From an uncultured Sphingomonadales bacterium (GTDB lineage: Bacteria; Pseudomonadota; Alphaproteobacteria; Sphingomonadales; Sphingomonadaceae): a stretch of DNA of 6,350 bases. The number at the start of each line of letters is the position of its first letter. The first letter of the stretch is position 1. Shown in pieces: positions 1 to 6,350 of this stretch. Position numbers and translations under genes: made by a program. The notes under the pieces were generated by a model. The model ran no database searches. It was not told the DNA's origin and worked only from the letters and a program-made list of their open reading frames with translations. The DNA lies in contig CAIPWG010000448.1 in NCBI GenBank assembly GCA_903868655.1, positions 1 through 6,350 on the forward strand, written 5' to 3'.

Positions 1-420
1 CCGGAAACCACCACCGGCGGTAACGCGCTCAAGTTTTATGCTTCGGTCCGCCTTGATATCCGCCGCACGGGGCAGATCAAGGATCGCGATGAAATCGTTG
101 GCAACGCCACGCGCGTGAAAGTGGTCAAGAACAAGGTTGCGCCACCGTTCAAGCAGGTAGAATTCGATATCATGTATGGCGAAGGCATTTCCAAGATCGG
201 TGAAATTCTTGATCTTGGGGTCAAGGCCGGCATTGTTGAAAAGTCTGGCGCCTGGTTCAGTTATGACTCGACGCGCATTGGGCAGGGTCGTGAAAACGCG
301 AAGACCTTTCTGCGCAACAACCCCGAAATGAGCAACAAGCTCGAAGCTGCGATTCGCAGCCGCACCGAGATCGTTGCAGAAGGCATGATGGCCGGTCCGG
401 ACGCGGACGACGAGTCATGA
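1..420 (+). CDS. recA: Recombinase RecA, C-terminal part (5' end outside window)
   Basis: This is the last 139 codons of RecA, the ATP-dependent strand-exchange protein that drives homologous recombination and, as a filament on single-stranded DNA, triggers LexA self-cleavage in the SOS response. The window opens in frame inside DNA-binding loop L2 ([22 protein letters not shown]). The conserved segment [18 protein letters not shown] follows, then [37 protein letters not shown] and a short acidic tail ending DADDES before TGA. The C-terminal domain, which gates DNA entry, is complete. The Walker A and B motifs lie upstream of the window. The tail is short and acidic, as in alphaproteobacterial RecA. 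The gene is followed by its own intrinsic terminator at 522-555. Nothing looks broken; the missing 5' part is only the window edge. Confidence 0.98.
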   Translation, partial: PETTTGGNALKFYASVRLDIRRTGQIKDRDEIVGNATRVKVVKNKVAPPFKQVEFDIMYGEGISKIGEILDLGVKAGIVEKSGAWFSYDSTRIGQGRENAKTFLRNNPEMSNKLEAAIRSRTEIVAEGMMAGPDADDES

Positions 421-521
421 CCTTCAGGCGGTAATCAGGTCGCAGTTACCCGCGATCGCTCCCCAGCATAGTCCGACGGCCTCGTGTCGAAGTTTATGCC
501 GATCACCGCCAGTCCAAAGAG

Positions 522-555
522 CGGCGCGTTCCCCGGCAGGAACGCGCCGTTTTTT
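522..555 (+). terminator. Rho-independent terminator of recA
   Basis: A perfect 11-bp GC-rich stem pairs CGGCGCGTTCC (522-532) with GGAACGCGCCG (539-549) across a 6-base loop, followed directly by six T residues (550-555). It sits about 100 bases after the recA stop and ahead of the next gene, so it should end recA transcription and give the winged-helix gene its own promoter. On the opposite strand the hairpin has no T-run, so it acts in one direction. Confidence 0.93.
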
Positions 556-712
556 ATGGAGCTCGGGCGATGTCAACACGATGTTAAATCGCATTTTCAC
601 ATCGAACGGTTGCAAGCTTTCCAATCCAATGACATGTTGGAAAACAATGCTAACAGGCAGCTAGGGTTAAACGATCGAAATCAAGGTAGAATAAATAACA
701 TCCGTTGCGGGG

Positions 713-716
713 AAGG
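713..716 (+). promoter_or_regulatory. Ribosome binding site of winged-helix gene
   Basis: AAGG, within GGGGAAGGTGACAC, lies 6 bases ahead of the ATG at 723. It supports that start over internal methionine or valine codons. Confidence 0.65.
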
Positions 717-722
717 TGACAC

Positions 723-1190
723 ATGGGTGAACTGTATCCAGATTCCGGTGTCGAACTTGTGCCAATTGCCAGCAATGGCACCGGCAATCGCCAGTCAGAT
801 CATGGTCTGACGCGTCTCGCACGCAACATTTACCAACTTCGACGAGAGCTTGAAAAGAACTCCCCGGTGCCTGGACTGTTCCAGGATCCCGCATGGGATA
901 TCCTGCTCGATCTTTACCTCGCCCATGCCGACGGCAAATGCATTTCGGTGAAATCAGCCAGTCTGGCTTGCCCGGTGCCTGCAACAACCGCCTTGCGCTG
1001 GTTGTGGGCGTTGGAAAAAGCAAAGTTGGTGGACCGTGAGCCCGACAAACATGACAAGCGCCGGAATTTTGTCACACTCTCGGTCAAAGGGCAGGTCTAT
1101 ATGGACGAGGTGCTTGGTGCGTTCGACGACTTGTATCAGCCACCATTGGCCACGCGCGAGCTTCTGCTGAATCTCGAATATTTGCCGTAA
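723..1190 (+). CDS. MarR-like winged-helix DNA-binding protein
   Basis: This 155-residue protein carries a single winged helix-turn-helix and probably acts as a cytoplasmic transcription regulator. Residues 52-70 (LFQDPAWDILLDLYLAHAD) match the first helix of a MarR-like fold. Residues 73-103 contain the helix-turn-helix, with the likely recognition helix around PATTALRWLWALEKAKLV. The wing follows at about 104-121, DREPDKHDKRRNFVTLS, with the Asp/Lys/Arg-rich turn typical of MarR-type wings. A helix at 124-137 could help dimerise. The N-terminal 30 residues are low in structure. From memory, small proteins with the PATTALRW signature are common in sphingomonads and usually named MarR-family or winged-helix protein, but I know no characterised target. 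The start at 723 is supported by an AAGG ribosome site. The gene is separated from recA by a terminator, so it is probably a single-gene transcript. Target and ligand are unknown. Confidence 0.85.
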   Translation: MGELYPDSGVELVPIASNGTGNRQSDHGLTRLARNIYQLRRELEKNSPVPGLFQDPAWDILLDLYLAHADGKCISVKSASLACPVPATTALRWLWALEKAKLVDREPDKHDKRRNFVTLSVKGQVYMDEVLGAFDDLYQPPLATRELLLNLEYLP

Positions 1191-1239
1191 CCGCAATTAT
1201 CTGGTTCGTGTAGTTTTGGAAACGGGCCGAATATTCCTG

Positions 1240-1464
1240 TTAACCAGCAGCCACTTGAGCTGTGTTAACCGTGGAGGCTTGTTCCAAACGTGCACGGTAT
1301 CGGTCCATTGCGAGCGAAACACACGCAGCCACCAAATGTTCCCTGTCTTCGTCGAGTGCATCCAGCGCAGCTTGCAGCAAGGCCATTATGGCACTCGAAC
1401 GCTCAGTGTCTGCAAAAGCTACTGACTTGAGCGCTGATATCATAGCGATTTCAATCACTTTCAA
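1240..1464 (-). CDS. Small hypothetical protein, non-ATG or internal start
   Basis: I do not recognise this protein of up to 74 residues. Its composition looks like a real soluble helical protein: residues 21-60 (from ERSSAIMALLQAALDALDEDREHL to VAACVSLAMDRYRARLE) read as two amphipathic helices with alternating hydrophobic and charged positions, and there is no membrane segment. The longest reading begins at TTG (1464-1462). A GTG at 1458 and an ATG at 1443 (residue 8) are alternatives, and none has a clear Shine-Dalgarno sequence. The stop (TAA, 1242-1240) lies 49 bases from the convergent winged-helix stop. The opposite strand is also open here but gives a Ser/Ala-rich, less protein-like product. 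Function is unknown; the short acidic-to-basic helical make-up could suit a small adaptor or regulator, but that is a guess. Confidence 0.55.
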   Translation of the reverse strand: MKVIEIAMISALKSVAFADTERSSAIMALLQAALDALDEDREHLVAACVSLAMDRYRARLEQASTVNTAQVAAG

Positions 1465-1838
1465 TTTTTTAGCACGCTCAACCGATTAACTGTGAACCGA
1501 TCTGACGAATAGCCCGCCGAGTTTTTGTAGAATTTTATGCGTACGGCAAGAGAAAATTTTAAAAAGACTGCGGCGCTTGAAATAGCTGTGTTGGCAATTG
1601 GTTGCGTGCGCTGGGAAATGTGATGAAGCATGGCTTGTGTTGCTGAGGATTACTCGCTCCACAGGCGCAACAGTCGGCAAATTTCAAATTCTCAAAATCG
1701 TGAAAAACACCGCGGAATTCATCTGCCGCTGATCTGCGCTTGTTATTTGGTGGAGTCTATGATCTGGGGGCGCCGCGCTTTGTTGATGCCGTTCGGGCCA
1801 ATGCGGCTGCCGTCATATTCCCGATTGGAAACCCTTCT
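1465..1838. other. AT-richer divergent intergenic region
   Basis: This stretch of about 370 bases lies between the starts of two small divergent genes. Its first half is visibly richer in A and T than the flanking genes, with runs such as AGAAAATTTTAAAAAG near 1551-1566. No open frame in it has a convincing combination of start, ribosome site and protein-like composition. I see no tRNA, no intrinsic terminator and no tandem repeat. It probably carries the promoters of both small genes and could hold a small RNA, but the sequence alone does not show one. The frame of the downstream peptide stays open back to 1704, with a TGA at 1701-1703. Confidence 0.55.
1468..1496 (-). promoter_or_regulatory. 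Weak candidate promoter for the small minus-strand gene
   Basis: Read on the minus strand, TTCACA (1496-1491) and GCTAAA (1473-1468) are separated by 17 bases. The -35 differs from TTGACA at one position, but the -10 matches TATAAT at only three. Transcription would begin near 1461, inside the longest reading frame, which would favour the ATG at 1443. This is low-confidence pattern matching only. Confidence 0.2.
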
Positions 1839-1961
1839 ATGCCAAACATCCGTACCGTTAACAAACGCCACAAGCACGCCATTGTTGAACAGGTTGCTCG
1901 GACCAAGGCTGCTGAGCGCGCGGCGCTGGTCGATGCCAAGCCGGTCGTGATCGAGAAATAA
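1839..1961 (+). CDS. Putative 40-residue basic peptide
   Basis: This short ATG-started frame encodes a strongly basic N-terminus (MPNIRTVNKRHKHAIVEQ) followed by an Ala/Lys/Arg helix and a VVIEK tail. A GGAA at 1826-1829 lies 9 bases ahead of the ATG and could serve as a ribosome site. Codon choice is biased as in its neighbours. From memory, small sphingomonad proteins beginning with a similar NIRT-NKRHK pattern exist as uncharacterised hypotheticals, which raises my confidence a little, but I cannot check it. The frame stays open upstream to 1704. A longer product could only start at a TTG such as 1740, and that extension has no good ribosome site. The cationic N-terminus could bind nucleic acid or ribosomes; this is inference. 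A long hairpin follows 13 bases after the stop. Confidence 0.5.
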   Translation: MPNIRTVNKRHKHAIVEQVARTKAAERAALVDAKPVVIEK

Positions 1962-1974
1962 GCGCCTCCAATCA

Positions 1975-2020
1975 CAAGGCCGCAATTGTTGGATGAATGT
2001 ATCCAACGGTTGCGGCCTTG
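1975..2020. terminator. Long interrupted hairpin between convergent genes
   Basis: An 11-bp perfect outer stem (CAAGGCCGCAA 1975-1985 with TTGCGGCCTTG 2010-2020) encloses a 2x2 internal mismatch. A 7-bp inner stem (GTTGGAT 1988-1994 with ATCCAAC 2001-2007) closes on a 6-base loop. It lies 13 bases after the small peptide gene and about 44 bases after the large minus-strand gene. It therefore probably ends or protects both transcripts. Neither side has a proper T-run, so it is not a textbook intrinsic terminator; mRNA 3'-end stabilisation is an alternative. Confidence 0.65.
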
Positions 2021-2063
2021 CGTATTTGACCAACGCCATACCAGTATGCGGCACGCTGATCGT

Positions 2064-4886
2064 CTAAGGCTTTATGCCGTAGTGCTGATAAAAATGATCA
2101 ATGTCCGGCATCAGCGCGCGTGCTGCGTGAAGTAACTTTGCCGACTTGGCGGTGTCGCCCAGTTTTGCCGCAATAATCCCTGTCATGAACAGCGAACTGG
2201 GCATTTCAGGTGCTGTGGCCAGCGCTGCTTCATAATCGGCCCGCGCCTGGACGAGCCGCCCGGCACGGAAATGAACCATGGCTCGACTGTCGAGAAACGT
2301 TGCAGGGTCAGACGACAGTTCGATCGCCTTGTTGCAGTCGGCCAGTGCAGCATCGAGCGCCATGTTGCGCAAACCCTGATACCAGCAGCGCGCGTTGCGC
2401 AGTCCCGCGGATGATCCACGTTTCTCCACCGCGGTGTCCAGCAGAGTCATGGCATCTTCATGTTGATTGCCCATTTCAAGCACCAGCGCGCGTTCCAGAA
2501 TTTGGGTCAAGCCGTCGTCAGTGGTTACGTCGGGATTGGCGGGCAGAAGTTCGATTGCCTCATCCACTTTGCCCGCATTGGCCAGCTCTTCGGCCAACTT
2601 GTCACGCGCGTCGTGGTTACCCTGTTCCAGATCATAAGCCGCTTGAGCATCTGCCAGCGCCCCGGGATGGTCGCTCCTACGGCTGCGCAGCTCTGCGCGG
2701 GTCAGATAGCGGCCGGCTGAAGCGTCAATCGCAATGGCTTTGGTATAATCGGTTTCAGCGGCAGCCCAATCCAATAGACGTTCTTCGAACCACCCACGAT
2801 CGGACAAGCGAGCGGCTTGGTCGGATTTTTCCGCGCCGGCTTTTTCGGAATCGGTCTTGTCAGCAATGCGTTGATCGTAAATCGCGCGCACGGCTTTCAA
2901 CGCGGAGCTGGTGCGCAGCCGTTCCGCATCCTCCCAGCGTGCAGGATATGTATGGGGAAGTGACAAACGCGCAGTACGTCCCATCGCGGCTTCGATTGCC
3001 TTGGTCGTCGCTCCAATCTTTTCAGCCGGGATTTCAACGCTGTTTTCGCGTGATGTGATGTCGTCGACCAATTCGCCCGCAGCCAGCGTGACCGAGCGGC
3101 GCCATGACGCCGCAGGCAGATCAAGACCATTGGGTTCGGCGCCGGTGAGCGCGATGGCTTTTCCGCCATCGGGAAGATGCGTGATGACATGGCTGTGCGC
3201 TGTCCACGGTTGATCGATCAATGCTGGAATTGCGCGCCAGCTGGCGCGGTCACGCGGCGCGTCGAGCACGATTTTCAGGTCAGGTTCAACAGCGAGCGCA
3301 TATTGCCCGTCGCGGTAATTCCAATCGGGATAGCCGACCCCGTCAACAGTCAAAGTCCATAGCGCTTTGTCCGCGTTGTATTCGGCATGCGGTTTGCCGA
3401 TTGCGTTGCTACCGGTCCAGGTTTTCGCGGATTTTTCGGCGAAAGTGGTCAGCTTCTCATCATAATCTGCGCCTTGTTCAACCTTTTGACCTTCGCCGAA
3501 TGGTCCGGCATAGCGAAGCGTCAGGTGATAGGGCGACGGGAAATGCGGCCCGCCAGTCATGTCCCACACCAGTTCGGCATCCAGATCGGGCCTGGCATGG
3601 GCACGCTTTGGCAATTCAATCAGATCGGCGCCTTTGTCCACAACCGGCAGCACCCAGCCGTACCGTGGCACGTCGTGAATGTCATCCAGCCGGGATCCGA
3701 GCATCGTGCCGTCCAGCCAGAAATCCTCGCCCGCCGCGTGTGCGCGAACAAACACATGATCGAATGCCATCGCCGCCGGGGCCATTTGTGCGATGGCATC
3801 GCCACGCTGGATATTGGCCAGCACCGGCTCTGCCGCGATCCCCAGTCGGTCGAGAATGGCCAGCAGCAGCACGGTCTTGGCTTTGCAGTCGCCATACCGC
3901 TTGGTCCAGGTATCCATCGGCGATTGCGGCACGTAGTTCCCGTTGCCCATTGCGATCAGTTGATAGCGAACCGCGTTTTGGACCAGTTGCAGCGCATCAG
4001 CCATGCGCGTGACCGGATCGTTCGTACGTGCAGCAATGGCATCGGCTTTGGCTGCCAGATCAGAACCAGCGGGTATCGTGCCTTTGACCCGGTACAGCGG
4101 CGCCATGACCGTGGCCACCGACGCCCAGTCAGTAAAGCTGGAAAATTCGACCAAAGTCAGAGGCTTGAACCGGACGGGCGCATTTTTGGGCACTTCGGGC
4201 AGCTTTGCCACCGGCAGCGGCACCACCAGTTCGAACCACGTGCTGTCTATCGCATGTGGAGTGAGGGTCAGACCCGGCAGCAAAGCCTTTAGCGTGATGT
4301 TGCGCGCCGTGGGCCAGACCAGTCGAGCGCGACCAAATCCGAGCTTGAGTGGGGCGGGCAGAACCACCAGACCATCCTGCACATTGCCGGCGAGAGCGGT
4401 GTCGCGTTCGGATATACTGAGCGTGGTGTGCAACACATCGCCGATTTGCAGGCCTTCGATATGTTTGACCGCGGTCAGCGAGCCGTCAACGATCCTCCGC
4501 TCCAATCCGGCCTCGCGTTGCAGCACCGAAATGCCCGTGCCACCTTTCAGCACATCGATGGACTTGCCCGCGCGCAGGATCTCGACTTTGTGAAAAGTGA
4601 TGTCCCCGTGCGCGGGTTGCCAGTTGAATGACAGCGTGCCTGCCTGCGACAGCTGTTCAGGACTGGTGATCTGTCTTGCGGTGGCGATATAAATCGTCGC
4701 GACGTCCCCATCGATCCGGACTTGCTCGTCAAAATAAGGCAGGATCGGCCCAGGCTTGCTGGTATCGATCTCCGGCGCCGCGGCAACCCATGCCGGCGCT
4801 GCGGCAACCAGCACCTTTTCGCCCGCCCATGCCGGTTCCGTCGAGAAAATGGCGCAAGCCGTGACAAGCAAGATACTGCGTTTCAA
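2064..4886 (-). CDS. Exported DUF3857 / transglutaminase-like / TPR protein
   Basis: This protein of about 940 residues is predicted to act in the periplasm or cell envelope. A type I signal peptide (MKRSILLVTACAIFSTEPAWA, probable cleavage AWA|GE after residue 21) is followed by a DUF3857-type beta domain at about 30-240. A transglutaminase-like cysteine protease fold spans about 310-400 and carries all three catalytic residues: Cys334 in RYGDCKAKT, His377 in AFDHVFVRA and Asp392 in FWLDGTMLG. A second beta-rich region spans about 420-650. Roughly seven TPR repeats follow at about 690-935, for example ATFLDSRAMVHFRAGRLVQA and the Ala-rich helices after it. I chose TTG at 4886-4884 as the start: GGGGGA lies 6 bases upstream and the signal peptide then begins MKR. 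An upstream TTG at 4949 would add 21 charged residues before the signal. Known family members are mostly uncharacterised, so substrate and true activity (protease, amidase or cross-linking) are unknown. It is transcribed alone. Confidence 0.88.
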   Translation of the reverse strand: MKRSILLVTACAIFSTEPAWAGEKVLVAAAPAWVAAAPEIDTSKPGPILPYFDEQVRIDGDVATIYIATARQITSPEQLSQAGTLSFNWQPAHGDITFHKVEILRAGKSIDVLKGGTGISVLQREAGLERRIVDGSLTAVKHIEGLQIGDVLHTTLSISERDTALAGNVQDGLVVLPAPLKLGFGRARLVWPTARNITLKALLPGLTLTPHAIDSTWFELVVPLPVAKLPEVPKNAPVRFKPLTLVEFSSFTDWASVATVMAPLYRVKGTIPAGSDLAAKADAIAARTNDPVTRMADALQLVQNAVRYQLIAMGNGNYVPQSPMDTWTKRYGDCKAKTVLLLAILDRLGIAAEPVLANIQRGDAIAQMAPAAMAFDHVFVRAHAAGEDFWLDGTMLGSRLDDIHDVPRYGWVLPVVDKGADLIELPKRAHARPDLDAELVWDMTGGPHFPSPYHLTLRYAGPFGEGQKVEQGADYDEKLTTFAEKSAKTWTGSNAIGKPHAEYNADKALWTLTVDGVGYPDWNYRDGQYALAVEPDLKIVLDAPRDRASWRAIPALIDQPWTAHSHVITHLPDGGKAIALTGAEPNGLDLPAASWRRSVTLAAGELVDDITSRENSVEIPAEKIGATTKAIEAAMGRTARLSLPHTYPARWEDAERLRTSSALKAVRAIYDQRIADKTDSEKAGAEKSDQAARLSDRGWFEERLLDWAAAETDYTKAIAIDASAGRYLTRAELRSRRSDHPGALADAQAAYDLEQGNHDARDKLAEELANAGKVDEAIELLPANPDVTTDDGLTQILERALVLEMGNQHEDAMTLLDTAVEKRGSSAGLRNARCWYQGLRNMALDAALADCNKAIELSSDPATFLDSRAMVHFRAGRLVQARADYEAALATAPEMPSSLFMTGIIAAKLGDTAKSAKLLHAARALMPDIDHFYQHYGIKP

Positions 4887-5043
4887 AAGAAATCCCCCGT
4901 CGCGGCGCTTCTGATCATGGTTGTAATCACAAGCCCGGACAAAGCGCAACCGCGGCGCAGTGCAAAAGGTGATGGATGACTTGACCGACTTGCCCCCACA
5001 GGCTCAATTGCAGGCGAGCATCGCACCGCGGGAGAGCAGCGCC
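4887..5043. other. Divergent promoter region
   Basis: About 157 bases separate the starts of the large exported protein and the glutathione S-transferase, so both promoters should lie here. On the + strand TTGACC (4981-4986) resembles a -35, but the hexamer 16 bases later (CTCAAT) is a poor -10. No operator-like palindrome stands out. Confidence 0.5.
4891..4898 (-). promoter_or_regulatory. Ribosome binding site deciding a TTG start
   Basis: On the minus strand GGGGGA precedes TTG (4886-4884) by a 6-base spacer, TTTCTT. This is the best ribosome site near the gene start and places the initiation codon directly before a canonical signal peptide. No ATG in frame lies nearby. Confidence 0.7.
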
Positions 5044-5667
5044 ATGGGTATCATTGTCCACCATCTCAACAACAGCCGGTCGCAACGCATCTTGTGGCTG
5101 CTCGAAGAACTGGGGGTGGATTATGACATCCGCCACTACAGCCGCGATGCCGTGACCAATCTTGCCCCGCCCGAATTGAAGGCGGTGCACCCGCTGGGCA
5201 AATCGCCGTTGCTCGAAATCGATGGCCGCCTGATCGAGGAATCGGGTGCGATCGTGCAAGTCTTGTGCGAACGTTTCGGCGCAAACACATGGCTGCCCGC
5301 GCCAGGCAGCGATGATGCGCTGCGCCATCTGGAGCTGATGCATTTTGCCGAAGGTTCAGCAATGACGCCGATCTTGCTCAATCTTTACGTTGGCCGGCTG
5401 GGCGAGGCTGGTGCGCCGCTCAAGCCGCGTATCGACGAACAGTTGGCGGCGCATTTCGGCTACCTTGAAACAATCCTGCGCCCATCCGGGCATTTTGTCG
5501 GCGATGGTTGGACGGGGGCTGATGTGATGTTGAGTTTCCCCGCCGAAATTGCGGCGATGCAGGCGCCGTCCGCATTCCCGAAGCTAGCGGCATTTGTCGC
5601 AGCGGCACACGCGCGCCCGGCATGGCAGCGCGCGCGTGAAAAGGGTGGGGTCTATTTCGGGGTATGA
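5044..5667 (+). CDS. Glutathione S-transferase, Gtt1-like
   Basis: This 207-residue cytosolic enzyme is predicted to conjugate or reduce substrates with glutathione. The N-terminal thioredoxin-like domain (about 1-80) starts IIVHHLNNSRSQRILWLLEEL, where a Ser of SRS (11-13) is the likely glutathione-activating position. APPELKAVHPLGKSPLLEID follows, with the cis-proline Pro55. EESGAI (65-70) holds the Glu66-Ser67 pair that binds the gamma-glutamyl group. The all-helical C-terminal domain contains the N-capping box TGAD (157-160). The pattern resembles fungal Gtt1-type enzymes and their bacterial relatives. Length is usual for the family. The ATG at 5044 is preceded by GGGAG at 5030-5034. A GTG at 4960 would add 28 residues that fit no GST fold. 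It overlaps the next gene by four bases. The physiological substrate is not evident. Confidence 0.92.
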   Translation: MGIIVHHLNNSRSQRILWLLEELGVDYDIRHYSRDAVTNLAPPELKAVHPLGKSPLLEIDGRLIEESGAIVQVLCERFGANTWLPAPGSDDALRHLELMHFAEGSAMTPILLNLYVGRLGEAGAPLKPRIDEQLAAHFGYLETILRPSGHFVGDGWTGADVMLSFPAEIAAMQAPSAFPKLAAFVAAAHARPAWQRAREKGGVYFGV

Positions 5668-6350
5668 CCGGCACCAGCGACTGGCAGGGGTGGGTCGGCC
5701 GCACCTGGGCGGATGAATGGCGACGCACGGATCGCAGTTTCGCCGGGTTGACCCCCCACTTGCTTGCGGTGATTGCCGCGATACCGGGGCGCCAGGTGCT
5801 TGATCTGGGGTGCGGTGCCGGTGAAATCAGTCTGGCGGTGGCGCAGGCGCGGCCCGATGCGCGGGTGACCGGCATCGACATTTCGTCTGAACTGGTCGCT
5901 GTCGCCAACCAGCGTGCGACGGATATTGGTGCACAACGCGTGCGGTTTGCCAATGCCGACGCGGGTATCTTTCGTGACGAACGCGCCCCTGCCGATTTGC
6001 TGGTCAGCCGCCATGGCGTCATGTTCTTTGCCGATCCGCCAGCGGTGTTTCGCCATTTGGCGCACCAAGCTGCGCCCGGGGCACACTTGGTGTTCAGCTG
6101 TTTTCGTGAGCGCACGCAAAATCCGTGGGCCGAACTGTTTGACCGGGTCTTGCCGCACGCCATGCCTGTACCAGCGGATAGCCATGCTGCCGGACCCTTT
6201 GCCTTCGCCGATCCCGAACATGTACGGTGCAGTCTGGCCGGCTGGGGCGAGATCACCTTTACCCCTGTCGATTTCACCTATGTGGCTGGTGCCGGCGCTG
6301 ATCCGCTGGCTGATGCAATCGGGTTTTTTTCCCGAATCGGGCCCACGGCG
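5664..6350 (+). CDS. Class I SAM-dependent methyltransferase (3' end outside window)
   Basis: The frame begins at ATG 5664, whose last two bases with the following A form the GST stop (ATGA overlap). It stays open for 229 codons to the window edge. Motif I is canonical, VLDLGCGAGEISLAVA at residues 45-60, and binds S-adenosylmethionine. VTGIDIS (68-74) carries the acidic residue that contacts the ribose. FANADA (95-100) corresponds to motif II, and the stretch DLLVSRHGVMFFADPPAVFRH (about 111-131) to the post-motif region seen in UbiE/SmtA-like enzymes. The N-terminus, MTGTSDWQGWVGRTWADEW, resembles sphingomonad small-molecule methyltransferases. The acceptor substrate cannot be read from sequence. 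Translation is probably coupled to the GST gene; GTGGGG at 5645-5650 is a rather distant ribosome site. The C-terminus is missing only because the window ends. Confidence 0.9.
   Translation, partial: MTGTSDWQGWVGRTWADEWRRTDRSFAGLTPHLLAVIAAIPGRQVLDLGCGAGEISLAVAQARPDARVTGIDISSELVAVANQRATDIGAQRVRFANADAGIFRDERAPADLLVSRHGVMFFADPPAVFRHLAHQAAPGAHLVFSCFRERTQNPWAELFDRVLPHAMPVPADSHAAGPFAFADPEHVRCSLAGWGEITFTPVDFTYVAGAGADPLADAIGFFSRIGPTA

Larger units (their letters stand above)
421..722. other. Intergenic region, recA to winged-helix gene
   Basis: Apart from the recA terminator, this stretch of about 300 bases has no supported gene. The part between the terminator and the next start (556-722) is AT-richer and is the likely promoter region for the downstream regulator. 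I could not find a convincing -35/-10 pair. A TAGAAT hexamer at 687-692 is a possible -10 but lacks a good -35 at normal spacing. Confidence 0.6.

Noticed and set aside
484..810. + strand open frame running through the recA terminator
   Set aside because: It would translate the terminator hairpin and T-run and overlap the well-supported winged-helix gene in another frame.
1204..1218. GTTC-N7-TTTG, resembling the alphaproteobacterial LexA box GTTC-N7-GTTC
   Set aside because: The second half-site has two mismatches, and it lies after a stop codon between convergent genes, not in a promoter.
1238..1270. TGTTAACC repeated directly at 1238-1245 and 1263-1270
   Set aside because: Only two 8-base copies, with the first overlapping the stop of a small gene; too short to separate from chance.
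1743..2054. Minus-strand open frames of 72 and 103 residues across the small peptide gene
   Set aside because: No protein-like composition or ribosome site; the longer one runs through the hairpin at 1975-2020.
2210..4593. Several long + strand open frames (around 2210-3058, 3221-4012, 3387-4292 and 4003-4593) opposite the large minus-strand gene
   Set aside because: They are Arg/Pro/Ser-rich, have no recognisable domain and lie wholly inside a gene with clear domains, so they are antisense shadows of GC-rich coding DNA.
4854..4886. Lipobox-like V-T-A-C near the start of the exported protein
   Set aside because: The Cys would be at residue 11, too close to the N-terminus for a usual lipoprotein signal, while AWA|GE is a good type I cleavage site.
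5420..6277. Minus-strand open frames opposite the GST and methyltransferase genes
   Set aside because: Both sense genes have unmistakable motifs; the antisense products are low-complexity Arg/Ser/Pro/Ala-rich sequences.

Overview
The window looks like ordinary chromosomal DNA from an alphaproteobacterium, most likely a member of the Sphingomonadales (Sphingomonas, Novosphingobium or Sphingobium type). The pointers are the RecA C-terminus, a small winged-helix protein of a type I associate with sphingomonads, a long secreted DUF3857/transglutaminase/TPR protein, and GC-rich third codon positions. This placement is inferred from sequence character and memory of the families. No database search was run.

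Layout. Positions 1-420 hold the 3' end of recA on the + strand, closed by a strong intrinsic terminator (522-555). A MarR-like winged-helix gene follows on the + strand (723-1190). A small, convergent, non-ATG hypothetical gene lies on the minus strand (about 1240-1464). An AT-richer, mostly non-coding stretch of about 370 bases follows, then a putative 40-residue basic peptide gene (1839-1961, +). A long interrupted hairpin (1975-2020) separates it from a large minus-strand gene (2064-4886). That gene encodes a predicted exported protein with a DUF3857 region, a transglutaminase-like core with intact Cys/His/Asp, and C-terminal TPR repeats. Divergent from it, two overlapping + strand genes encode a Gtt1-like glutathione S-transferase (5044-5667) and a class I SAM-dependent methyltransferase (5664 to the window end, truncated).

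How the genes work together. Only the GST and methyltransferase form a clear transcriptional and translational unit, with a 4-base ATGA overlap. The recA terminator isolates recA from the winged-helix gene. The large exported protein is transcribed alone toward the hairpin. There is no CRISPR array, tRNA, rRNA, insertion sequence or phage module here. I did not find a convincing undescribed system. The least explained part is the stretch from 1191 to 2063, with two small predicted proteins, a long spacer and a hairpin.
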